NCBI GenBank assembly: GCA_002298335.1
Contig: DBNK01000017.1
Span: 62,001-126,000 of the forward strand
DNA: 64,000 nucleotides
Source of the DNA: Thalassolituus sp. UBA674
GTDB taxonomy: Bacteria > Pseudomonadota > Gammaproteobacteria > Pseudomonadales > Oceanobacteraceae
Direction: 5' to 3'
Of the stretch, positions 1-6,453 are shown in pieces. Under the pieces are notes generated by a model. It searched no databases, was not told where the DNA came from, and saw nothing but the letters and a program-made list of their open reading frames with translations. Each line of letters begins with the position of its first letter. Position 1 is the first letter of the stretch. A program made the translations under genes and the position numbers.

Positions 1-1475
1 TCGCAGAAGCGGTATCCAACGAAAAAGGCGTCTCTAAAGAGATCATTTTTGAAGCGATCGAAGCCGCTCTGGCCGGTGCCGCCAAGCGTCGTTATGAAGA
101 CGAAAACGCCACCATTCGTGTCGATATCGACCGCAAGACCGGCGAATACGAAACCTTCCGCAGCTGGCTGGTGGTCAGTAACGATGTGGTTCCGGGTCTG
201 GGTGATGAGCTGACTCTGCAGGAAGCGCACGAAATTGATACCAACCTGCAGCCGGGTGATACCTACGAAGTCCAGATTGAAAATCCGGAATTCGGCCGTA
301 TTGCCGCGCAGGCCGCTAAACAGATTATCGTACAGAAAGTACGTGAAGCAGAACGTGCTCAGGTCGTGGCTCAGTATGAGCACCGTCTGGGTGAACTGAT
401 CAGCGGAACCGTGAAGAAAGTGACCCGCGATTTCGTGATTGTTGATCTGGGTAACAATGCTGAAGCACTCATGCCTAAAGATCAGCTCATTGGTCGTGAA
501 ATCGTCCGTATGGGTGACCGCGTACGCGCCATCCTCAACGAGATCCGCCCTGAAAACCGCGGTCCGCAGCTGATGCTGAGCCGTACCGTTCCGGCCATGC
601 TGATGGAACTCTTCCGCATCGAAGTACCGGAAATTGCGGAAGAAGTCATTGAGATCAAAGGTGCTGCCCGTGACCCGGGTTCACGCGCCAAGATTGCCGT
701 GAAATCCAACGACAAGCGTATCGACCCTGTCGGTGCCTGTGTTGGTATGCGTGGTGCCCGTGTTCAGGCAGTGACCAACGAACTGGGTGGTAACGAACGT
801 ATTGATATCGTGCTCTGGGACGACAACCCGGCGCAGCTGGTGATCAATGCTATGGCCCCTGCAGATGTGGCTTCCATCGTAGTGGATGAAGACTCTCACT
901 CCATGGACGTGGCAGTAGCAGAAGACAACCTGGCTCAGGCCATCGGCCGCGGTGGCCAGAACGTGCGTCTGGCATCCGAACTGACCGGTTGGGAAATCAA
1001 TGTGATGACCGAATCGGAAGCGGTCGAGAAGCAGAACGAAGAAGCTTCAGCGTATGTGGGCGTATTTATGGACTCGCTCGATATCGATGAAGACTTTGCA
1101 CTGCTGCTGGTTGAAGAGGGCTTCACCACTCTGGAAGAAGTGGCGTATGTCCCCATGGAAGAAATGCTGCAGATCGAAGGTCTGGATGAAGACGTCGTCA
1201 TCGAACTGCGTAACCGTGCAAAAGACGCGCTGTTGACCAGTGCCCTGGCGTCCGAAGAAAAACTTGAAGCCGCTGAACCAGCAGAAGATCTGCTGACAAT
1301 GGACGGGATGGAAAAGCATCTTGCCCTGGTCCTGGCCAGCAAAGGTATCTGCACAATGGAAGATCTTGCCGAGCAATCCATTGATGACCTGCTGGATATT
1401 GAGGGCATGACCGAAGAGAAAGCGGGTGAGCTGATCATGACTGCCCGTAAGCCCTGGTTTGAAGGCACTGAATAA
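1..1475 (+). CDS. nusA: Transcription termination/antitermination factor NusA (5' truncated)
   Basis: NusA binds RNA polymerase and nascent RNA and modulates pausing, termination and antitermination. The reading frame is open from base 3 (AEAVSNEKGVSKEIIF...), so the gene begins just upstream of the window; by comparison with E. coli NusA about nine N-terminal residues are missing. In order one sees the N-terminal polymerase-binding domain, an S1 domain (HRLGELISGTVKKV), two KH domains (DPVGACVGMRGARVQ and QAIGRGGQNVRLAS) and two C-terminal acidic repeats of the helix-hairpin type (around EDFALLLVEEGF and EKHLALVLASKG). The internal GTG at 171 is in frame but lies inside the N-terminal domain and is not the start. 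It is the first visible gene of a run continuing with infB 25 nt downstream, as in E. coli. Identity is secure. Confidence 0.97.
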   Translation, partial: AEAVSNEKGVSKEIIFEAIEAALAGAAKRRYEDENATIRVDIDRKTGEYETFRSWLVVSNDVVPGLGDELTLQEAHEIDTNLQPGDTYEVQIENPEFGRIAAQAAKQIIVQKVREAERAQVVAQYEHRLGELISGTVKKVTRDFVIVDLGNNAEALMPKDQLIGREIVRMGDRVRAILNEIRPENRGPQLMLSRTVPAMLMELFRIEVPEIAEEVIEIKGAARDPGSRAKIAVKSNDKRIDPVGACVGMRGARVQAVTNELGGNERIDIVLWDDNPAQLVINAMAPADVASIVVDEDSHSMDVAVAEDNLAQAIGRGGQNVRLASELTGWEINVMTESEAVEKQNEEASAYVGVFMDSLDIDEDFALLLVEEGFTTLEEVAYVPMEEMLQIEGLDEDVVIELRNRAKDALLTSALASEEKLEAAEPAEDLLTMDGMEKHLALVLASKGICTMEDLAEQSIDDLLDIEGMTEEKAGELIMTARKPWFEGTE

Positions 1476-1500
1476 GACACGCTCGGCATAGGAGAAACGT

Positions 1501-4098
1501 ATGGCAGATGTAACCGTTAAAGAACTCGCCGACGTCGTAGGCACGAGCACCGAACGCTTGTTGTCACAGATGAAAGAAGCTGGCCTGCCGCAGACGGCAG
1601 AAAACGACAGCGTCAGCGACGAACAGAAGCAGTCGCTGCTGGTTCACCTGAAGAAAAGTCATGGTGAAGAATCCGCAGCACCGGCACCGAAGAAAATTAC
1701 CCTGAAGCGTAAAGTGACCACCACGCTGAAAACCGGTCAGGGCGGCAAGAAATCCGTAAACATCGAAGTGCGCAAGAAGCGTACTTACGTAAAACGTGAT
1801 GAGTCGGAACTGGCAGCAGAAAAAGCTCAGCAGGAAGAAGAACTTCAGGTTGAACAAGTGGTTGAGACTCCGGAAGCGGTCGTCGAAGCGCCTGTTGCAG
1901 AAGTTCAGGTTGAAGAAAAAGCTGCAGCCGAAGAACCTGCAGTTGAAGCAGCCGCGCCGGAAAGCGCCGCTGAAGAAGCGGCGGCCGCACCGGCTGAAGA
2001 AAAACCGGTTGTGCGTCCTGTGGTTGAAGTGTCTGAGCGTGACCGTGCACTGGCACGTAAGTCCAAAGCCAAAGCACGTAAGCCGGATGACAAACCTGCT
2101 GCAGACGAAGATCCGAATCAGAAGCGTGCTGAAGCTGAAGCAGCTCAGGCGCGTCAGGAAGATCCGCGCGCCAAGAAAGGTAAGAAAGACGTTAAGCGTC
2201 ATGACCGTGGTGGCCGTTTCGACGACGACAGCGACAGTGACAGCGGCGACCGTAACCGTCACCGCCGCAAAGGCAAGCTGAAAGCCGGTCCGCGTGGTGG
2301 CGGCAGCAATGAGCACGCATTTACCCGTCCGACAGCGCCTGTGATCAAAGAAATTGAACTGCCTGAAGCCATCACTGTGGGTGACCTGGCTGCCAAGATG
2401 GCAGTTAAAGCCGGTGAAGTGATCAAAGAGCTGATGAAAATGGGCGTTATGGCGACCATTAACCAGACTCTGGATCAGGACACTGCCTCACTGGTGGTTG
2501 AAGAGATGGGCCATAAGGTTGCCCGTCTGATCGCTGACAACCAGCTTGAGCAGGATGTCACTGAGTCTGTGACCTACTCCGGTGAAGAGAAACCGCGTGC
2601 CCCTGTGGTTACTGTGATGGGTCACGTTGACCATGGTAAAACCTCGCTGCTCGACCATATCCGTCGCACCCGCGTTGCCGCTGGTGAGGCCGGTGGTATT
2701 ACCCAGCACATCGGTGCATACCACGTCGAAACCGACCACGGTATGGTGTCCTTTCTGGATACACCGGGACACGCAGCCTTTACCTCCATGCGTGCCCGTG
2801 GTGCTCAGTCGACTGACGTGGTGATTCTGGTTGTGGCTGCCGATGACGGTGTGATGCCACAGACCGAAGAAGCGGTACAACACGCTAAAGCAGCGGGTGT
2901 TCCGATCGTGGTGGCCGTCAACAAGATGGACAAAGAAGCCGCTGATCCGGACCGCGTTAAAAACGAACTGTCGGCCCGTGATGTGATTCCGGAAGACTGG
3001 GGCGGTGACGTGCCTTTCATCCCGGTATCGGCAAAAACCGGTCAGGGCATTGATGAGCTGCTTGAAGCCGTACTGCTGCAGGCCGAGCTGCTGGAACTGA
3101 AGGCTCACTTCGACGGCCCGGGTCAGGGTGTTGTCGTAGAATCCCGCCTGGACAAAGGCCGTGGTCCGGTTGCGACCCTGCTGGTGCAGAACGGTACGCT
3201 GAAAAAAGGCGACATCGTACTGGCCGGTACCTTCTATGGCCGTGCCCGTGCACTGCTGGATGAAAACGGACAGCAGACCGACGAAGCCGGTCCGTCCATT
3301 CCGGTAGAGATTCTGGGTTTGAGCGGTACACCGGATGCCGGTGACCAGTTCATGGTGGTTGAAAGCGAGAAGAAAGCCCGTGAAGTGGCTGAATTCCGTG
3401 AAGCCAAACACAAAGAACAGGTACAGCAGCGTCAGCAGGCTGCAAAACTGGATGCTCTGTTCTCCGGCATGGGTGAAGGTCAGGTTGCCTCACTCAACGT
3501 GGTTCTGAAAGCCGACGTCCGTGGTTCTCTTGAAGCCATCGTCAGCTCGCTGCAGAAACTGGCGACCGACGAAGTGAAAGTGAACGTCGTATCCTCCGGC
3601 GTGGGTGGTATCACAGAAACCGACGCGACCCTGGCGGTTGCCTCAGGTGCGGTGATGTTCGGCTTTAACGTGCGTGCCGATAACGCCGCGCGTAAAGTGG
3701 TCGAAGCCAACGGTGTGGATATGCGTTACTACAGTGTGATCTACGATCTGCTGGACGACGTCAAACAGGCCATGGCCGGTCTGCTGGCACCGGAACTGCG
3801 TGAAGAGATCGTTGGTATTGCTGAAGTACGTGAAGTCTTCAACTCACCGAAGTTCGGTCAGATCGCTGGTTGTATGGTGATTGAAGGTACGGTTTACCGT
3901 AACAAGAAGATCCGCGTACTGCGTGACAGCGTGGTGATTTATGAAGGTGAACTGGAATCACTGCGCCGCTTTAAAGACGACGTGAACGAAGTCCGTAACG
4001 GTATGGACTGTGGTATCGGCGTGAAGAACTATCAGGACGTCCGCCCGGGCGACCAGATCGAAGTCTTCGACGTCAAGGAAGTTGCCCGTACACTCTGA
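1501..4098 (+). CDS. infB: Translation initiation factor IF-2
   Basis: IF-2 is the GTPase that brings initiator fMet-tRNA to the 30S subunit and promotes subunit joining. The 865-residue protein has the usual layout: a small N-terminal IF2N domain (MADVTVKELADVVG), a long charged Ala/Glu/Lys/Arg-rich linker (about residues 60-280), a second IF2N-like segment, then the G domain with G1 GHVDHGKT at 374-381, DTPGH at 420-424 and NKMD at 474-477, followed by domains II-IV. ATG 1501 is preceded by a ribosome site (AGGAGAAACGT). The low-complexity linker produces several long spurious frames on both strands, which are ignored here. It sits between nusA and rbfA in the conserved operon order. Confidence 0.98.
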   Translation: MADVTVKELADVVGTSTERLLSQMKEAGLPQTAENDSVSDEQKQSLLVHLKKSHGEESAAPAPKKITLKRKVTTTLKTGQGGKKSVNIEVRKKRTYVKRDESELAAEKAQQEEELQVEQVVETPEAVVEAPVAEVQVEEKAAAEEPAVEAAAPESAAEEAAAAPAEEKPVVRPVVEVSERDRALARKSKAKARKPDDKPAADEDPNQKRAEAEAAQARQEDPRAKKGKKDVKRHDRGGRFDDDSDSDSGDRNRHRRKGKLKAGPRGGGSNEHAFTRPTAPVIKEIELPEAITVGDLAAKMAVKAGEVIKELMKMGVMATINQTLDQDTASLVVEEMGHKVARLIADNQLEQDVTESVTYSGEEKPRAPVVTVMGHVDHGKTSLLDHIRRTRVAAGEAGGITQHIGAYHVETDHGMVSFLDTPGHAAFTSMRARGAQSTDVVILVVAADDGVMPQTEEAVQHAKAAGVPIVVAVNKMDKEAADPDRVKNELSARDVIPEDWGGDVPFIPVSAKTGQGIDELLEAVLLQAELLELKAHFDGPGQGVVVESRLDKGRGPVATLLVQNGTLKKGDIVLAGTFYGRARALLDENGQQTDEAGPSIPVEILGLSGTPDAGDQFMVVESEKKAREVAEFREAKHKEQVQQRQQAAKLDALFSGMGEGQVASLNVVLKADVRGSLEAIVSSLQKLATDEVKVNVVSSGVGGITETDATLAVASGAVMFGFNVRADNAARKVVEANGVDMRYYSVIYDLLDDVKQAMAGLLAPELREEIVGIAEVREVFNSPKFGQIAGCMVIEGTVYRNKKIRVLRDSVVIYEGELESLRRFKDDVNEVRNGMDCGIGVKNYQDVRPGDQIEVFDVKEVARTL

Positions 4099-4117
4099 TC
4101 CCTGTGATCTTTTCAGT

Positions 4118-4144
4118 AAGGTCTCCGCATGCGGAGGCCTTTCT
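4118..4144 (+). terminator. Hairpin with short U-run between infB and rbfA
   Basis: The arms GGTCTCCGC and GCGGAGGCC meet almost without a loop and are followed by TTTCT. This resembles a weak intrinsic terminator or an mRNA-processing/stabilising hairpin inside the operon. Since rbfA and truB follow in the same direction, it may only partly reduce readthrough. Function is inferred from the shape alone. Confidence 0.5.
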
Positions 4145-4167
4145 GTCATTCTGAGATTCCGAAATCT

Positions 4168-4599
4168 ATGCCAAAAGACTTCAGCCGTACTTCCCGTTTA
4201 GGTGAACAGATCCAGCGCGAGCTGGCCCAGATGATCCAGTTTGAGATGAAAAACCCTCATCTCGGCATGGTCACCATCAATGACGTCAAAGTCTCGAAAG
4301 ATCTTGGGTATGCCGACGTGTATTTCACCGTCATGGGTGCCAAAGGCGAAACGGATGCTGAGATCCGCAAGAACACCAGCCGTATTCTCAACGAAGCGGC
4401 GGGCTTCCTGCGTTCTGAGCTGGCACGTATGCTGAAAATCCGCTTCACACCGGTGCTGCGTTTCCACTACGACGAAACCCTTGAGCGCGGTCATTACCTG
4501 ACCGGGCTGATCCGTGAGGCCCGTGCAAAAGACGACGCTGATAAAGACAGTCCGACAGACGGCGATTCCTCCTCCGACGCTGAAAAGCCCGGCGAGTAA
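4168..4599 (+). CDS. rbfA: 30S ribosome-binding factor RbfA
   Basis: RbfA is a small KH-fold protein that binds the 30S subunit and helps mature the 5' end of 16S rRNA, including at low temperature. The start MPKDFSRTSRLGEQIQRELA at 4168 is the normal RbfA start; an in-frame ATG at 4129 lies in the hairpin region and would add 13 unrelated residues. The core (PHLGMVTINDVKVSKDLGYADVYF and LRSELARMLKIRFTPVLRFHYDETLERG) is typical. The 143-residue protein ends in an acidic low-complexity tail (DADKDSPTDGDSSSDAEKPGE). truB follows after 9 nt, so the two are cotranscribed. Confidence 0.96.
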   Translation: MPKDFSRTSRLGEQIQRELAQMIQFEMKNPHLGMVTINDVKVSKDLGYADVYFTVMGAKGETDAEIRKNTSRILNEAAGFLRSELARMLKIRFTPVLRFHYDETLERGHYLTGLIREARAKDDADKDSPTDGDSSSDAEKPGE

Positions 4600-4608
4600 T
4601 TCCAACCG

Positions 4609-5568
4609 ATGGCACGACGTCGTAAAGGCCGCGACATCAGCGGCATTATCGTTATCGATAAGCCCATTGGTCTCACTTCCAATCAGGTTCTGCAGCGCGT
4701 CAAACGCCTGTTCAACGCCAATAAAGCCGGGCATACCGGCGCACTTGATCCTCTTGCTACCGGGGTCCTGCCCGTTTGTCTGGGTGAAGCCACCAAGTTC
4801 TCTCAACTTCTTCTGGACGCCGACAAAGGCTATGACACGACGGCAACACTGGGTGAAGTGCGCTCCACCGGTGATGCCGAAGGCGAAGTGCTGGAAACCC
4901 GGCCGGTGCCGGAGATTGCCGCTGACAGACTTGCAGAAATTATCCAGCGCTTTCCCGGTCCCGTAGAGCAGGTTCCGCCCATGTTCTCGGCTCTGAAGCT
5001 GGACGGCAAACCCCTCTATGAGCTGGCGCGCAAGGGTATGAGCCAGGAAGAAATGCAGGCTGTGGCTGAGAAAAAACGCCGGGTGATCACTGTACATGAG
5101 CTGACACTGAACAGCCGTACGGATACCACGCTGGATCTCAGCGTGCGCTGCTCCAAAGGCACTTATATCCGCACTCTGGTGGAAGACATTGGTCAGGCGC
5201 TTGGCTGTGGTGCTTATGTCAGTCGTCTGCACCGCACGTATTCTGCTCCCTTTCATGCAGGTCAGATGCATACGCTGGAGTCACTCGAGCAGTTACTTGA
5301 GAAGGGTGGCACCGAGGCGTTGGATACTCTGTTGATGCCTGCGGCCATCGCCTTGCCGGATAGCTGGCCGGAAGTGGCTGTCACATTGGACGAAGCGCGC
5401 CGGATACTGCACGGACAGAGCATAAATACTGGCTTAGCGGATGAGCCTTCTGTACAATTATGGGCCTCTGAATCCGGGCTCCGTGAGTTGATTGGCATAG
5501 GCCGAATCGAAAACGGAGCCGTGAGGCCGGTCCGGCTGTTACAGGTAGCGCTTCCGGGCGCTGAATAA
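4609..5568 (+). CDS. truB: tRNA pseudouridine(55) synthase TruB
   Basis: TruB isomerises U55 to pseudouridine in the T-loop of tRNAs. The 319-residue protein carries the family signature GHTGALDPLATGVLP with the catalytic aspartate at about residue 47, the GxYIRTL-type motif (SKGTYIRTLVEDIG) in the middle, and a PUA-like C-terminal segment. ATG 4609 begins MARRRKGRDISGIIVIDKP, a standard start. It lies 9 nt after rbfA and 104 nt before rpsO, the same order as in E. coli. Confidence 0.97.
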   Translation: MARRRKGRDISGIIVIDKPIGLTSNQVLQRVKRLFNANKAGHTGALDPLATGVLPVCLGEATKFSQLLLDADKGYDTTATLGEVRSTGDAEGEVLETRPVPEIAADRLAEIIQRFPGPVEQVPPMFSALKLDGKPLYELARKGMSQEEMQAVAEKKRRVITVHELTLNSRTDTTLDLSVRCSKGTYIRTLVEDIGQALGCGAYVSRLHRTYSAPFHAGQMHTLESLEQLLEKGGTEALDTLLMPAAIALPDSWPEVAVTLDEARRILHGQSINTGLADEPSVQLWASESGLRELIGIGRIENGAVRPVRLLQVALPGAE

Positions 5569-5591
5569 ACCGCCAGACCTGATGGATTCAT

Positions 5592-5655
5592 GCCGCACAA
5601 TGCGGCGCGCATGCCACTGTAAATGTGCACGGTGGTGATGTGATCTCATGCACAT
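5592..5655 (+). promoter_or_regulatory. Structured leader of rpsO (possible S15 autoregulatory site)
   Basis: Two hairpins precede rpsO: GCCGC/GCGGC at 5592-5606, and ATGTGCA (5623-5629) with TGCACAT (5649-5655), whose right arm ends a few bases before the ribosome site GGAG at 5661. In several bacteria S15 represses its own translation by binding a structured leader. The second hairpin is well placed for that, but assigning it to S15 is inference; it could also carry promoter or processing signals. Confidence 0.4.
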
Positions 5656-5672
5656 TCACCGGAGTAAGAAAT

Positions 5673-5942
5673 ATGGCTCTCTCTGCTGAGAAAAAAGCGG
5701 AACTCGTAAAAGAGTTTCAGATTGCTGAAGGCGACACTGGTTCTCCTGAGGTTCAGGTGGCACTGCTGACTTACAACATCAATGGTCTGCAGGATCACTT
5801 CAAAACCAACAAGAAAGATCACCACTCCCGCCGCGGTCTGATCCGCATGGTTAACCAGCGTCGTAAGCTGCTGGATTACCTGAAAGGTAAAGATGCGAAC
5901 CGTTACCTGGACCTGATCAAGCGCCTGGGTCTGCGTCGCTAA
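5673..5942 (+). CDS. rpsO: 30S ribosomal protein S15
   Basis: S15 is a primary 16S rRNA-binding protein that organises the central domain of the 30S subunit. The 89-residue product (MALSAEKKAELVKEF ... RYLDLIKRLGLRR) has the normal length and the conserved GDTGSPEVQVALLTYNI and HHSRRGLIRMVNQRRKLLDYL segments. The start at 5673 follows GGAGTAAGAAAT; an upstream in-frame ATG at 5625 lies in the leader hairpin and is not used. pnp follows after a 511-nt structured spacer. Confidence 0.98.
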   Translation: MALSAEKKAELVKEFQIAEGDTGSPEVQVALLTYNINGLQDHFKTNKKDHHSRRGLIRMVNQRRKLLDYLKGKDANRYLDLIKRLGLRR

Positions 5943-5950
5943 GATGCCAA

Positions 5951-6217
5951 GGGGCCTGTTGATACTGATAGAACCAGTACTGCTGAGTGCCGGTTTTTTT
6001 CAGACCAAGGCACGAGGAATGATATTAGCGGGCTAAATGAATGACGAGAAACGAAGTGTATGGAAGAAACCAGCCTCAGCCCTCCGGGTTACGTCTGAAA
6101 ACTCTTCATACTGCGTTGCAACTCGTTCACATAGCTGGCTATGTCTCACTCGTAGCGCCTTGCCTGAAATCTTTTCAGACTGTAACAGTGCTGGTTAGAT
6201 CAGTGTCAACAGACCCC
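5951..6217 (+). repeat. Nested giant palindrome in the rpsO-pnp spacer (two intergenic repeat units)
   Basis: Bases 5951-5982 pair with 6186-6217 over 32 positions without gaps: 27 Watson-Crick pairs, 2 G-U pairs and 3 mismatches. Inside lie two smaller palindromes with central hairpins TTAGC-GG-GCTAA (6025-6036) and ACATAG-CTGG-CTATGT (6129-6144). A CAGAC/GTCTG arm occurs three times: TTTTCAGAC ending at 6005, GTCTGAAAA at 6093-6101 and TTTTCAGAC at 6172-6180. The middle copy can therefore pair left or right. The plan matches the repeats after oadB and groEL. The open frames crossing this stretch are read as chance frames. Confidence 0.75.
5972..6000 (+). terminator. Intrinsic terminator of rpsO
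   Basis: AACCAGTACT (5972-5981) pairs with AGTGCCGGTT (5986-5995) with one mismatch and one G-U pair around a GCTG loop, and the transcript continues in a run of seven T to 6000. It lies about 30 nt after the rpsO stop. Its left arm also belongs to the long-range stem 5951-5982/6186-6217, so the two structures exclude each other. Confidence 0.7.
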
Positions 6218-6218
6218 C

Positions 6219-6278
6219 AGAGCCGCTTATGCGGCTCTTGTTATTTCTGGAGCTGCTTCTGCGACTCCGGTTATTTCA
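6219..6278 (+). repeat. Tandem 30-bp repeat containing terminator-like hairpins
   Basis: Two adjacent 30-bp copies (6219-6248 and 6249-6278) match at 23 of 30 positions. The first forms a perfect hairpin AGAGCCGC-TTAT-GCGGCTCT followed by TGTTATTT; the second has decayed pairing (GGAGCTGC/GCGACTCC). The first copy may act as a weak terminator or processing hairpin downstream of the large palindrome. Confidence 0.6.
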
Positions 6279-6334
6279 AGACTCCTCTGTACAACCTGTA
6301 ATGCTGTGGTGCCAACCCCGTGAATGAACACGGT

Positions 6335-6398
6335 GGTGCTTCTAACCATTCATCTTCTTCCATGATGTAACGGATGAAGGTCAATGCTTAGAAGCACC
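6335..6398 (+). promoter_or_regulatory. pnp leader hairpin, candidate RNase III processing site
   Basis: GGTGCTTCTAA (6335-6345) is perfectly complementary to TTAGAAGCACC (6388-6398), and inside it TTCATC (6349-6354) pairs with GATGAA (6373-6378). A small hairpin CCGTG/CACGG lies just upstream (6318-6333). In E. coli the pnp leader folds into a long stem cut by RNase III, after which PNPase represses its own expression. This stem sits 55 nt before the pnp start and fits that role; the equivalence is inferred from position and shape. Confidence 0.55.
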
Positions 6399-6453
6399 GG
6401 CAGTAGGGCAGGGGACATCCAATAATACGAACGCAAGAATAAGGAAATATTGA

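Noticed and set aside
1564..2316. Long open frames on both strands inside infB
   Set aside because: They arise from the repetitive Lys/Glu/Ala/Arg codons of the IF-2 linker. Their products are low-complexity, and infB itself is certain.
6041..6301. 86-codon frame in the rpsO-pnp spacer
   Set aside because: It crosses the palindromes and the tandem repeat; the sequence is explained by structure, not protein.
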